Of a stretch of DNA of 64,000 bases, positions 22,059 to 33,330 are shown in pieces. The position numbers and the translations under genes were made by a program. Source of the stretch: Adiantum capillus-veneris (lineage: Eukaryota > Streptophyta > Polypodiopsida > Polypodiales > Pteridaceae); assembly GCA_014529385.2 (NCBI GenBank), contig CM043949.1:109055977-109119976 (forward strand). The letters are read 5' to 3'. Below the pieces are notes generated by a model. It was given only the letters and a program-made list of their open reading frames with translations, had not been told where the DNA came from and made no database searches. Every line of letters starts with the position of its first letter. The first letter of the stretch is position 1.

Positions 22059-22916
22059 ATGATGTTGAGTGGTGTACACACGGCCTCATTGTGGCAATTG
22101 ATCTTTGATTCACATGAGTTGGTGCATATACATGGGCTTATCCAAGGCCACAAGGTGCAAATCTTGGTAGATGATGGTGCTTCGCCCAATTTCATTGACT
22201 ATAAGCTAATGAAACGACTCAATTTGGCCCAGCCTCCGAGTTCCCACTGTCACAAGGTAATGATGATTGATCATGACGCCGAGTTGTGGGATACTCAAGT
22301 AAAGGATGTTGTACCCTTGGAAATTCAAGGATATCACATGGCCTTGAATTTTCAAGTCGTGAATATGGATCGGGCGGATGTGGTCCTTAGTTGGGAGTGG
22401 TTATATGGTTTAGGGCCATCACTAAAACGTAACTATGAGCACAATAGTTTGATAATAAACTCCAATGGTGTGCACATGCTGCTATTGGGAGAGGATGATT
22501 TCCTTTTCTCGCCACCTATTTGTACAACCGAGCTTATGAAGCTCTCTTCTCAAGATGAAATAGAAGAACTCTTTTGTGTTACTCATTCCGTTGCCAAGAT
22601 TGGATGAGTTATTTGATAAGCTCACCCATGCTCATATCTTTATGAGGATAGATTTGTGGTCAAAGTATCATCAATTGTGCATTAGGCTTGCTGATATACC
22701 CAAAAATGCATTCCAAATTAGGTTTGGATACTACAAGATTTTGGTTATGAACTTTGGGTTGACCAATGCACTGCAACTTTCATGAAGCTTATGGACAGTG
22801 TCTTGAAACCATATTTGGGTAAATTTGTTATTTTTCTTGATGATGTTCTAGTGTATAGTGCCTCTGAGGAAGAGCACTTACAACGTCTGAGATAGATGTT
22901 TGAATTGTTACGACAA
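22059..22916 (+). pseudogene. Ty3-gypsy protease and partial RT
   Basis: Plus strand. Retropepsin motif LVDDGASPNFID near 22165-22200 with the flanking VHIHGLIQGHKVQ. It continues through DRADVVLSWEWLYGLGP. Near 22580 the frame jumps straight to the middle of RT ([32 protein letters not shown]), so the start of RT is deleted. After another shift near 22770 comes [11 protein letters not shown] and the catalytic FLDDVLVYS near 22833-22860, then MFELLRQNK to 22916. A broken remnant, opposite in strand to the integrase piece on its left. Confidence 0.85.
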
Positions 22917-23508
22917 AATAAGTGTAGCAGGAAAACTGTGATGTGCTCTCTACATTGGGTACTCCTTAGTGCAGTATGCAAGAAACCTCACTCCAACATG
23001 AAGAAAACAATGAGAACACCCGTAGCAAGGAAATATGTCGTGCTCTCTACAATGGGTGCTGCTCAGTGCATTATGCAAGAAATCTCACTCAAATAGAAAG
23101 AAAACATCAGACAAAAATGCAATAACAACTCAAAGCACAACACAGTCAGAACTCAGAGGAACTCGACAAACTCATAGAACCATACAGACTCTGGCTGGCA
23201 GCACACTTAGCTCCAAGCCCATGACTCAAGGGTGCAATGTGGGTGTCGAGGCTCCAATGTGCAGGGAGTGTGCAAATGTGTGGTGCATGGACTCAAGACT
23301 CAAAACGCTCGACCATACAAATTGGATGATGATGTTGTATCCGACCACTCCAACCAACCACACATATGTATCCCATAAAGAGTCATCAACAACTAGCAAA
23401 ATATCCCAATCCAGTTAGGCCTATCTCCAATATGAGATGGTGGTGATCTAGTCATGGTGTCCACTAGACCACCATCCGTATCACTTGCCATGTGTCACTG
23501 CCCAGGCG
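22917..23508 (-). repeat. LTR-like direct repeat, left copy
   Basis: About 590 bp that recur in the same orientation at 25481-26088: GCAAGAAACCTCACTCCAAC, the GAACTCGACAAACTCATAG region, and the shared end TGTGTCACTGCCCAGG. Each copy begins with two ~120-bp tandem subunits. Since the gag between them is on the minus strand, this would be the 3' LTR. Exact ends are uncertain. Confidence 0.7.
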
Positions 23509-24000
23509 AGAGTTCGCCCGGTGTGAACTCCAAACCAACTTTAACTAACTACTTGTCATGTGCTAGTGACAATGTAGCCCTACTACAGGTTGCCCACCAC
23601 AAGACCTCTCACCATCCCGATGAGAGAGAACATTGAACTAGAAGGAAAAATGCAGTCAACCTGACTGAAGAATTTGTGTGGAGAAGAAACGATGAAATGT
23701 AGGTATTTGCAAAATATGATGAAGGAGTACGACAACCTGTCACAATGAGAGAGGATGTACATAAAGCAAAAACCTAAGAAGTACGGAAACCCTGCAGCAA
23801 GGAACCCTACTGTAGTGAGAGAGGCTGTACAGAAAGCATAAACTGAAGAAGGCCCAAACCAGAATAAAATTCCAAAAAGTCCCAAAGCTAGTGTAAATAG
23901 TGTAAATGCCACCAAAAGGGTGAGGAGTTGGTACCACGAATGGTCTTCACATAGGAGAAATTCCCAAAATGTGCAAAAAATAGATAGGGGCTAGGTCGTG
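23509..24000. other. Non-coding stretch
   Basis: I see no gene or repeat in these bases. In a minus-strand element they would lie between gag and the 3' LTR, where pol should be. Confidence 0.4.
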
Positions 24001-24310
24001 GGTACTAAGGGGAGAGGGAGAGAGGGAGGGGGTGAAGGGGGGTGGGGAGGGACGAGGTGGGGGGTGGTGAGGGGCGAGGGGAAGGGGGGTGGATAGGGAC
24101 GAGGTGGGGGATGGTGAGGGGCAAGGAGGAAGGGCGGTGGGTAGGGGCAAGAGTGGGTGAGGGAGGTGGGTAGGGACGAGGTGGGGGGTGGTGAGGGACA
24201 AGAGGGGAAGGGGGGTGGGTAGGGGCGAGGAAAGAGGAAGGGTAGTGCGGGACAAGGTGGGGTGGTGAGAGGCAAGAGGGGGAGGATAAGGGAAAGTAGG
24301 GGGTGGGTCT
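24001..24310 (+). repeat. G-rich polypurine low-complexity tract
   Basis: Over 300 bp almost without pyrimidines except T in GGTGG and TAGGG words. Units such as GGGACGAGGTGGGG and GGTGAGGGGC repeat irregularly. Many G-runs could form quadruplexes. It directly abuts the end of gag on the minus strand. Confidence 0.88.
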
Positions 24311-25219
24311 GTCAAAGAGAGAAGGATCTCTTCGCCTGAAGAGCTCGTTGTAACTTTGTTGCTTCTAGTTCCCTACATAAAGAAAAGGGATTAGACAGAC
24401 TTTCCAAGAGTATAGTGGAAGTCTCTACCTGAGGAGAGTCGTTGAACCATTTCCTTACCCCCTCTATCCTAGTAGAAATAGCAACAAACTCCTCCAAAGT
24501 GACTTCAAGTTGAGACTCTCTCAAAGTTTTTGTTGAGAAGTCTTAGGAAGAGCCTTCTCTACCCACTTCTTAACCATAATTTTGCATGGTTGCTGGGGAA
24601 TCTTGGCGACCAGAGACTTTGTTCTGGTCACGAGTTATGCAAAAGTCTCATCTGGTTGGAGCATCAGGTTAGCCAACTCATCCAAAAACTTCTCTTGGAA
24701 GTCACCTGATTTGAAAGCTTCACAGAACTGCTACCTTAATGTTGCCCAAGTAGTGAAGTGGTTCTCAGCAAACTGACTGTACCATTTATCGGCTAAGTGA
24801 TCCAAGGTTGACAAGAAGAGCATAAGGTAGGCGTCTTCTCTGTTGAGGCCCCGACCGCGACAAAGGGATACAAACCTACTAGCATGGTCATCTGCATCAT
24901 CTGTGGAGAGTCCTTTGAAAGTCAAAAACTTTATGTTCACCTTAGCCAGGAGGCTTGTGAGCTCTTCCATGGTTGCCTGCTCAAAAGCGTGTTGCTCAAG
25001 AGCTTGTTGTAACATAGTGGGTGACAATTTTAGTGGGGAAGGTGACCTGGGAGGTGAAGAACTATTTGAGGGGATGAAGGTAGCTGCGTGGGAGGGAAGG
25101 GGGAAAGAGTCTGGTGGACTTCTACTTGGCATGAAAGGATGACGCTTTCTATGGTAGTACTTCAAGGGCTCAATAGTGGGCTTTGTTGCTCTTTTGGCTG
25201 CCTTGTATGTGTCATGCAC
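24311..25219 (-). pseudogene. Ty3-gypsy gag
   Basis: Minus strand. After a Ser/Pro-rich leader (SPPRSPSPLKLSPTMLQQAL) comes the gag core: VNIKFLTFKGLSTDDADDHA, CRGRGLNREDAYLMLFLSTL, then WYSQFAENHFTTWATLR. In the next frame, FKSGDFQEKFLDELANL continues the core. The segment 24524-24312 (LEVTLEEFVAISTRIEGVRK) finishes the recovered part. One stop after the DELANLMLQPDETFA segment and a frame change break it. Gag would package element RNA. No zinc knuckle or protease follows, so the rest of the element is missing. Confidence 0.8.
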
Positions 25220-25480
25220 CCACTCAAGCTCTGGGCGCCAAGATCCGCTAACTTTTTGGATAGTCTAGAACCACTAGACCATACCCAAATAGACCAAGCT
25301 AGGCTCTGCTAGACCACACCTGCTAGATAGGGGCAAGAGAGACTAGACCAGCTAGACCAATCTGGACAAGGTGAAGATGGACTAGACCAGGTGCAAGGAG
25401 CTGAACTAGCTTGCTCCTCATCTGTAGCACACTGGGATGGAGTGAGACTTCAGTTGAGGTCCTACTAGGCATGCCAAAAA
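25220..25480 (-). other. Leader between LTR-like repeat and gag
   Basis: Contains repeated CTAGACCA words (about 25262-25395) in a short irregular array. TTGGCGCCCAGAGC on the minus strand near 25240 resembles a primer-binding site but lies far from the LTR-like repeat. No gene is seen. Confidence 0.4.
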
Positions 25481-26088
25481 TGAGAGCACCTGTAGCAGGG
25501 AAAGTGTAGTGTGCTCTCTACATTGGGTGCTCCTCAGTGCAGTATGCAAGAAACCTCACTCCAACAGAGAGAAAGCAATGAGAGAAGTTGTAGCAGAGTA
25601 AGTGTGTTGTGATATCTACAGTTGATGCACCTCAGTGCAGTATGCAAGAAACCTCACTCCAATAGAGAGAAAACATCACACAAAAATGGAATAGCAACTC
25701 AAAGCACAACAGAATCAGAACTCAGTGGAACTCGACAAACTCATAGAACCATATAGACTTTGGTTGGAAGCACACTCAACTGCAAGCCCATGACTCAAGG
25801 GTATAATGGGGGTGTCGAGGCTCCAATGTGCAGGGAGTGTGAAAATGTGTGGTGCATGGACTCAAGACTCAAGACTCAAGACACTCAATCATACAAAGTG
25901 GATAATGATGTTGTATCCGACCACTCCAACCAACCACACAAATGTATCCAATAAAGAGCCATCAAAAACTAGCAAAATATCTCAATCCAGCTAAGCCTAT
26001 CTCCAATATGAGATAGATAGTGGTGATTTGGTCATGGTGTCCACTAAACCACCATTTGTATCACTTGCCATGTGTCACTGCCCAGGTG
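25481..26088 (-). repeat. LTR-like direct repeat, right copy
   Basis: Partner of 22917-23508; roughly 85-90% identical by eye, with the same internal subrepeats and the same end GCCCAGG. Would be the 5' LTR of a minus-strand gag-only element of about 3.2 kb. Confidence 0.7.
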
Positions 26089-26090
26089 AT

Positions 26091-26124
26091 GTCTAGGAAT
26101 TAGTGCACATTACGGTTCAACACC
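26091..26124 (+). repeat. 34-bp direct repeat, copy 1
   Basis: GTCTAGGAATTAGTGCAC then ATTACGGTTCAACAC. A near copy with a 3-bp insertion lies at about 28530-28565. The pair flanks 2.4 kb of unrecognised sequence. Confidence 0.75.
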
Positions 26125-28330
26125 TGGCACACCCGATGGGAGAATTTTCCCAAAATTTGGACTCAAATCCCACAAAATCCCTTGCTCCAAAAACTCAATG
26201 CTCATAGAGTACCATGATGCAAAGTGCAATGCTTGGAGTCTACTCCAAGGTACACATATACACCATGATAGACCATGAAACACTACCCTTTTCCCCCCCA
26301 AGCATTTAGAAGATGCAAAGTACAGTGCTTGGAACTTAATCCAAGATGCACAAATGCACTTCCTAAAGCTATACATTGCATTACAATCACCAAACCAAAG
26401 ATAGTGTGCCTTCTCAAAAAAATGAATACAGGTGCACCATTTTTGACACATGCCAGTGCTAGGAAACCATCACATAAATCATCATCCATGAGAGCTCATA
26501 CAAAAAAAACTTGTAGAACCATAAAGTAATGAGAAAATACCCCACTTCATTGAGTGGACTCCATCTTTGAGGCAATGACTACAAAATAAGCTTCATTGTT
26601 TTGCAAACAAGCATCAACATTCTTCAACCAAAAATCATTTTCTTTGACAAACACTTCTTCAAAAAGATTGTGAGCTTTGGCTTATTTATGCAAAGAGAAA
26701 CTTCATTCTTCTTTGACACAATTTGGACTTCAAACCACCAAACATGATTTCCTTCTAGGCTCACGATGAGAAAAAGGCACAAGATCTTTGCATCAACATG
26801 CACAAAAATAAGGATTAGATTGCTCAAAATCACAACAACGTCAACTTTCCCAACATGGATAAGCATACAATGCTTTACATAGGCACTAATTGTGTGGATA
26901 GATACACATATCCTATCACACAACATTGCTTCAAGCAAACATTCATTTGGCAGAGCATCAATTTGTGAAATAAGTTTCTTCACACACACCACATTCTATT
27001 GCTCATGTCTAGAAATTTCATAAAAAAGAACCTCATTTTGGTTAGTCACCAATTCAAGGTCATTTGAGATACAAAAATCTTTATCCAATGCGAGAGAATT
27101 CACAAAGGCATTGATGACATCATTTTCTTCATCATCAAGAAGTGAGAGATAATTTTTATCATCATTTTTCTTCAATTTTTCATCACAAATCTCATCAAAG
27201 AAGTCATTTACTTTAGAGTTGCAACCATTTTTTTCATGATTCATCTCATGATAATCACCTAGAAAATCTATGTCATCATCATTGTTTATGACATCAAAAT
27301 TATGTAATTCTCCATCAAAAAAAGATGGAATTTGACCCACAATGCTTTGGTTGATGGTACAAGATGTCAGTATTGGGCTACTCGGGGACTCTCCTTGGCT
27401 CTCTTGGCTCATAGGGTCCTCTCTCTTTGCTCCAATCTCCATCCCATTCCTACACAAGTGGTCCATGTGTGTGCTTTTAGCCCGGTATCGTAACCACCAT
27501 AGCATGCGTGTAGGACAATTCCCTTGCACCATCATGTAGGCATGCTGTCGAGAACTTTCCAACACATGGAAAAGTGTACTCAATTCAATGGTTTGGCTAC
27601 CCCTTATGCATTGTCCACCCTTTGCCTTTATGGGACTTTGCCTAACCAACAACTTCCCTCTATCTTAGCCTTCTTTGTTAGATCGAAACCCTCAATAGCA
27701 TGTATTTTTATGATTTTAAATAATAAAGAGCATGTAACCATATATGGTATGGCCAAGAAACGTATATAGAAGGAGTTATCCTGTAAACTGCCAAAACAAG
27801 CTAGCGTGCAAGTATTTGAACTCTGTACAGTAGAAACAGCCTTTCCTCGACTGCATACGGGTTCAAGGCTTGCATCAAACAATCAACAACAAAATTTGGT
27901 ATTTTGGCAGATAAAATTTTGCAAAATATTTCACTTATGGCAGGTCCTAGTGGTTGCATCTTAGCAACAGTGCTTGCTATAGTAGCCAAATCCTTAATGT
28001 CGGCTTCATGTGGCACTCACAAAAAAACATGGATTATAATGTGATGAATGCATTACATACTCAATGGAGTTACCAAGCAGTTGCTCTAGTGCGTTGACGC
28101 CAACAAAATTTGAGTTTGATGCCATCCACTACGCTAGGGAAGGTGACTCTTTTGCGCTGCAAAAATGTGAAGCAGCAGCCGATATTGAACCCACGTCATA
28201 AACAAGTATAGCTTTCATCCAGCCAGTGAAACCGCCTCGCCATCCATCTTGAGACATCTGACGTTTGCTTTGATCTCTATATAGAGATGAACGACAGTGA
28301 CGGTAAGTGAGAGGGCATGAGTGGGATGTC

Positions 28331-28332
<2 letters not shown>
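26125..28332 (-). other. Unrecognised region with weak minus-strand ORFs
   Basis: The longest frame, 27652-26996 on the minus strand (218 codons), is Asp/Asn/Glu-rich in its second half (NNDDDIDFLGDYHEMNHEKN) and resembles no family I know. It is followed after 3 bp by a 122-codon frame (26992-26624) beginning with VCVKKLISQIDALPNE. Both could be remains of one transposon-encoded protein, but I cannot support a product. A frame at 28016-27801 is equally unplaced. Direct repeats flank the region. Confidence 0.3.

Positions 28333-28393
<61 letters not shown>
28333..28393 (+). repeat. (GA)n microsatellite
   Basis: About 30 uninterrupted GA units. Similar long GA/TC runs recur at 36879, 42731, 42985 and 44147. 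Confidence 0.95.
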
Positions 28394-28396
<3 letters not shown>

Positions 28397-28529
28397 TATG
28401 CATTATATTTTACTATTCACTTTATTCTTGAGATTACAATATGAGAGATTTAATTTATAACCTTCCAATGCCCCTTGGTGCCTCCTCGTAGGCACCCCTT
28501 GAATGCTCCCTTAAACCTTAGTGTGTTTG

Positions 28530-28565
28530 TCTAAGAATTAGTGCACGTTATTACGGTTCAACACT
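28530..28565 (+). repeat. 34-bp direct repeat, copy 2
   Basis: GTCTAAGAATTAGTGCACG, then TTATTACGGTTCAACAC; partner of 26091-26124. Confidence 0.75.
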
Positions 28566-28579
28566 TCCATTTTTGGGTG

Positions 28580-29182
28580 ATCTGCAGTACTGAGGTTGAG
28601 TTGTGTACCCAACCTTTTAAACACAACCCTCCAGAAATGATTGTCAAACTTGGGATCATGAGCACTCACTCTATTATTGGGCATATAGTTTATAAAGATT
28701 ATCAACAAATAATTTTGCTAACTTTGGAGTCTTAATTGTGGACTTGGTTGGAATAAATTAATTGTCGACCACCATTTATAGTGAATCATGACACTGGTTG
28801 GTAAACCTACAATAAAATCCATAGAGATACTCTCTCATTTACCATTGGAAATCTCCAAAGGATGTAAGAAACCTCTTGCTTTGAGAAGCTTTGCTTTGTT
28901 AACTTGACATTTTTGACAATGCAAGACATAGTCTTGAACATACCCATATAAACGTGGCTAGTAAAGCTATCATCGTACAAGCGCATAAGGTTTCGTTATG
29001 CATGGATGCCTTGCACTGGGATTATCATGACATTCATAAAGAATTTGGCACTGAATTTCTACCTCAGTCGGTACATAAACTCTCCCCGTGTGGAATAGGT
29101 ACCCACCATCTATGGAGATATTCTTCCATCTTTGTAGCTCATCACTCAAAAGAGGAGAACTGGGTGTGTAGGAAATAGACAC
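28580..29182 (-). pseudogene. Ty3-gypsy integrase fragment
   Basis: Minus strand. RWKNISIDGGYLFHTGRVYV leads to the H-H zinc region CQILYECHDNPSARHPC. Then in shifted frames come the SISMDFIVGLPTS segment (first catalytic Asp), HDPKFDNHF and KRLGTQLNLSTADHPKM. Several stops and a deletion between the zinc domain and core show decay. It is not obviously part of the LTR element starting at 29248, which lies in the plus orientation. Confidence 0.8.
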
Positions 29183-29247
29183 ACTGTCCCAACATTGAGT
29201 GAGAAGGATCCCTCATTTTGACATGGATCCACACCTTGGAGTATGTT

Positions 29248-30067
29248 TGTTGACGGGCGAGCGCCAACGACATGCATTGTGCTTCATTGGTGTGTACACA
29301 TATGTGTATACACATATTCTTTGTATCTACGGGCTCGACTTGAGTTCCACTTTGTACGTCTATGAGTAGATGAGCCTAGATGCCTATAACATGCATTTAC
29401 ACTTTTGGCCGGCCGCCCATTTTTAGAAGCTCTTTGTATATAACTCAATTCACAAGATGTGAAAGGGCATTCTTAGAAGAGCCAACTCTTGGAGAGCAAA
29501 GAGAGCTCAAGAGAGTGTGAGGTGAGTGTGGAGAAGAAGAAGAGGAGTGGCTATGGAGCTTGGAGCTTCCTCATACACATGTAGCCGACGTTTGGGGTTA
29601 ATGGAAGCTAAGTTTCTCTACTTGCTCTTGTCTTTCATGCTTATGTGTGTTGTTGTTGCTTGATTAAGTCTTAATCTCCTCTTCTCTCTCAAGTTTCCCT
29701 CTTGTTGGAGCATTCTAGCTTCACATGTGTGCGAATTAGAGTGTGTGTGTACGTGTGTTGCATGCATTGATCTAATTAGGCTTCTGTGTGTGTGCTTAAT
29801 GTGTGATTAGAGTGTGTGTGCTTGAGATGAGAGCAAGGGAAGCATCAATATCCTCATGTGTAGAGAGTTAGAGTGTAGGTTGAGTGTGTATGTGTGTAGA
29901 TCTAGCTTCCCGAGCTTTCCCTCTTCTATTCCCATGCTTTTCCCCTCTTCCTAGAGTCCTCAAGCAATCACATTTGGTGCATCCACGCCTCCATGCCTTA
30001 GCCGGGTTCTGATCCACCGGATTGACATTATGTCGGTGGGTTGAGTTCTATGCTACGACCGCCAACA
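29248..30067 (+). repeat. Tat/Athila-type gypsy LTR (820 bp)
   Basis: Starts TGTTGACGGGCGAGCGCC and ends GCTACGACCGCCAACA, directly before a Tat/Athila-type primer-binding site. A TATA-like TGTATATAAC lies at 29435-29444, a plausible promoter. T/G-rich words (GTGTGTGT) fill 29740-29900. No second copy is in the window, so it is the 5' LTR of a truncated element. Confidence 0.75.
29435..29444 (+). promoter_or_regulatory. LTR TATA box
   Basis: TGTATATAAC sits about 190 bp into the LTR. Transcription would start roughly 30 bp further on. Predicted only from the motif and its place. Confidence 0.4.
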
Positions 30068-30068
30068 T

Positions 30069-30086
30069 TGGCACCGCTGCCGGGGG
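30069..30086 (+). other. Primer-binding site, Tat/Athila type
   Basis: TGGCACCGCTGCCGGGGG starts one base after the LTR. It differs slightly from TGGCGCCGTTGCCGGGGA, the usual sequence in plant Tat, Ogre and Athila elements. Confidence 0.8.
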
Positions 30087-31270
30087 CTGAGCGCCTAAGG
30101 TAGAGGATCACCCATGTGATGGTTTGAGTTCACTAATCTTCATTAGGTTTTGGTTTATGGTTGTAGGAATGGTGGTAGGTTTTGATTTTGGTAGCATGTA
30201 GACTAATTTTGCGGTTTTTCCCTCTTTCTACACACTAATTTCTCACTAATCTACTAACAATTGAGCTTACACATGTATGGTTGTGCCTAATTAGAGGCAA
30301 GGTGTGCATGATTTTGGGTTGAAAATCGTTGATGTTTGGTTGCTTGTAGGTTGCTTGTAGTTGAAAACGTCGGATCCGGAGCTTCGCGTACACACACGGT
30401 GTGTAATCGTCATTTGGAATTGGATTCGATGCGTTGATTATGGTCATGTAAGTGCTCTACATCCCTTATGTGCATTGGTGGTTTGGTGTTTGGGATTTAG
30501 TGCTTTGTGTGCTCTCTGAAATCCGTTTGAATGCCAATTTTTTGATGCCGGATTTGTGTGATTTGGTCATCCGTTTGTTGGTATAAGCATTGAGCATTCT
30601 TGTTGTGCAATTGGACATCCGGGAAAGTGTATTTGTGCTTGCAAAAACGATGATTTGGTTTGTGCATTCAAGTAGTCAAGCACTTAGCGTTTTCTCTGAA
30701 ATCGTCATTTGGAAAGTATGCTTTTGATGCCATATTGAGTTGTTTTGATTGTTTATGCATTTCAGTCCTACATTTGTGTTTCCGATATGGTATCAAAGTG
30801 ATTTGGAAAGTTGCACTTCATTCGGATTTGATTTGGGTCGATTTGGGCCAAAAACGCTCAAAAAACGCTCCAAGAATCTCGCCTTTTGCTACCATTTGGT
30901 ATGTATGATGAATTAGCGGGTGATTCTTGGTGAGAATGTGTGTCTAACTGAGCTTAAGGGGTTGCTTAATTTTCAAAAATTTTCCGGTGATTTTTTTGTA
31001 ATTTTTGATATTTTTAAGGCAATTTTTTGCCTCTTGAATGCCAAAAAAAAATTTCAATTAATTGACCAAAAATTGATGAAAATTTAGGCAAAATTGGGTA
31101 ACCGAATTCTTCAACGTATTCTTCACGAGCCTGGGACTTTCCCATATTTTTCGGGCTAAATTTCACATTTTTTGGCTATTTGTTACGCTCTTGGGCAAAA
31201 AATTTTACTTTTTGGGGTATTTTGGAAAATAAAACAAGGTGATGGATCACGGGGGTCTGCCAATCGAAGG
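30087..31270 (+). other. Leader and possible gag start of Tat-like element
   Basis: Long A+T-rich leader without ORFs. A short open frame starts at ATGGATCACGGGGGTCTGCC near 31241 but ends within 20 codons, where the Helentron coding region begins on the other strand. The element is therefore truncated, possibly by the Helentron insertion. Confidence 0.4.
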
Positions 31271-31286
31271 ATTTGTGGAGGTGATT

Positions 31287-32177
31287 TTAGGATGTAGGAG
31301 GAGGGGAGGATTGGAATGCGTTTTTGGAGTTTAGTGGGAGTAGTAAGTAAATAATGGAGTGGTCTGACCAGAACGAAAAGTTAGTGCCTGTTGTTATGTT
31401 AGTGAAGGAATTTGCAGTCCAAATGTGATCCAAAGTTGAATCGTAGATTGTTGTGGTTTGGGTTATATGTTGTGTCATGTTGTGTGTGGAGAGAAGGTTA
31501 GAAAGTGCAAGGTATTCATGTATTTGGTATTTAGCATTGATGTTGAAGTCACCGAGTAAAATGGTAGGGGTGTGTTGGAGGTGAGGTGTGAGTAGTGTGG
31601 TCAATGTTTGCAGGAGCAAAGGAAGTGGAGTTGAGAGTCTGCAGTACAATGTTATCAGGGTTATTGGTGGATTATGTGGCGTGCTAAGGAGTGCTGTAAT
31701 GCATTCTATTTCATTCGTGGAAATGATGTTGTGGTGTTGTAGATGTATGTTTTTGTTTGATGTGAAGAGGGATACTCCCATGGGGCCAGTTGTTTGAGTG
31801 TGTGTGTAACCGTTTATGGCCACTGTGTTGGGATGTCGTAGTTTTGTTTCTTGGAGACAAAGAATGTGGGAGGCCATTAAGCTATTATCATGAATAAGGT
31901 TGTTGTAGTGTTTCTTTAGGGACACAATGTTAAGAGATTGTATTATCAAGTGATTGTTGGGCAAAGAGTGGAGGTTAAGCTGTGTAGGTTGCCAAGTGGC
32001 ATGTGTTTTGAGGCGATGAAACTCAGTTAGAAGTGTTTGGTCTACTTTAATATGGTTGGAAGTTAATTCTGCTAGGAGGTAAAGGTTGTTGGGATCTCTT
32101 ACGCGGGAGAGGGCAGTGTACACAAGGCCGTGACTTCGAATGCTGTTTGGATCGAAAGCCAAGGTGTCTAGCGCCAA
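31287..32177 (-). pseudogene. Helentron C-terminus: helicase end plus EEP endonuclease
   Basis: Minus strand, 296 codons. Residues 1-45 hold the last PIF1 helicase motif (LVYTALSRVRDPNNLYLLAE). From about residue 70 the protein is an endonuclease/exonuclease/phosphatase domain. QSLNIVSL holds the Asn position and LCLQETKL the metal-binding Glu. TILLGDFNINA, then STLDHIWTA and SFWSDHSII carry the catalytic Asp/Asn and His. Such a domain fused behind the helicase defines Helentrons, a Helitron branch best known from animals and oomycetes. This segment itself is open from end to end. Confidence 0.88.
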
Positions 32178-32199
32178 GCCTTGTGCACGGTGTATGGTT

Positions 32200-33330
32200 C
32201 TAGTAGCTGCAGGTTGAATTGGGAATTCTAGTAATAGTGTTCAGGAAGTTCTTTCCTATTTGAAACTCACGTGTTATTTTTTGGATTGGTGTCCATTGCC
32301 TATCTATTGATGCAATGTATAGTTGCTGGTTTTCATACCTAGTTTTTTGGCCTATTTTAGTGGTTTGAAAGTGAATCCAGATGGTTTGTGTCGTGGAGGT
32401 TTGTGTTATCGCTTTGAATATACCGTCAGCTCCATTGACTAGGCCATCTAGAATGTCAATATTTCTAGCACAAAGTTCTACAATTAGGCCTGGTTTCAAG
32501 TGAATTTTTGTGTGAAGACCTGCTGTCAATTTTGGATCTATTGGTATTTGAATAGTTTTGCTGCAATTTTTGGCCCTTGTGTCTTGTGCTTCAATAAATA
32601 GTGGTGTCCCTATGGTAGTGTTGAAGATATGTTGGTTGTGTAGGTCTTTATCTTTGTTTGCATAGTAAAGGTGGGAGATGATGGTTGGATGAGGTACTAC
32701 GTGCATGTAATGTGTATTGAGGTACAAAATGTCTTCGTTGGTGTGCTTTGAAACGCGTATCCTGTTGAGTATGTCGATGAATGTCTTGTTAGATTGTCTC
32801 ATGGTGCTTGTTAACTCATAAGACTTTATGTGGTCATGCCAGAAAGAGGGTGAGATAGCTTTGAGCAATTGATGTTTTCTGGAGAAAATCCAAGAGTCGC
32901 ACACAGGACTCGCTTGACAAAGATCGCCACATAAGACAACGTCAACACCACCAAATGGAAGATCGTAGTTGTTTTTTATTGCACGCAGGCGAGAGTCTGC
33001 CATAGTGAAGACGCTGGTTCCAATCAAGGAGACTTCATCGAAAACGGCGAGTTGCAGGTCGCGGTAAAGCAGTCGCAGCTCATTCAGTTTCAAGTGATAG
33101 GGAAGTGTTAGATGATGTGAGCAGTGGCAAGTGGAGGGCTGAGTGGATAGTGGTTCCACCAATGTTAAAGGCAGCCTTGCCCGTGTATGCCATTAGCAAA
33201 GCTTTTGTCGTTGTTGGGCTGGAATGTGATCTGTGGTTGTAGAAACGTAGAAGTCCTTGGACAATCAAAAGGAGGGTGAAATTTTTCCTGTGTCTGCACC
33301 TCCAGTCAGGAAAATATGGATTGGTTATGT
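32200..33330 (-). pseudogene. Helentron PIF1-type helicase domain
   Basis: Minus strand. Walker A appears as LTGGADTGKI near 33290-33320 in one frame. AYTGKAAFNIGGTTIHSAL is in the next, and DLQLAVFDEVSLIG (Walker B, DEVS), GGVDVVLCGDLCQASPV and ELTSTMRQ follow in the 33162-32200 frame. These are helicase motifs I, Ia, II, III and IV in order. At least two frameshifts break the reading frame. The helicase would unwind DNA during rolling-circle transposition. Confidence 0.9.

Noticed and set aside
23947-24315. 122-codon Pro/Ser-rich ORF on minus strand
   Set aside because: Product of the low-complexity polypurine tract; no codon structure.
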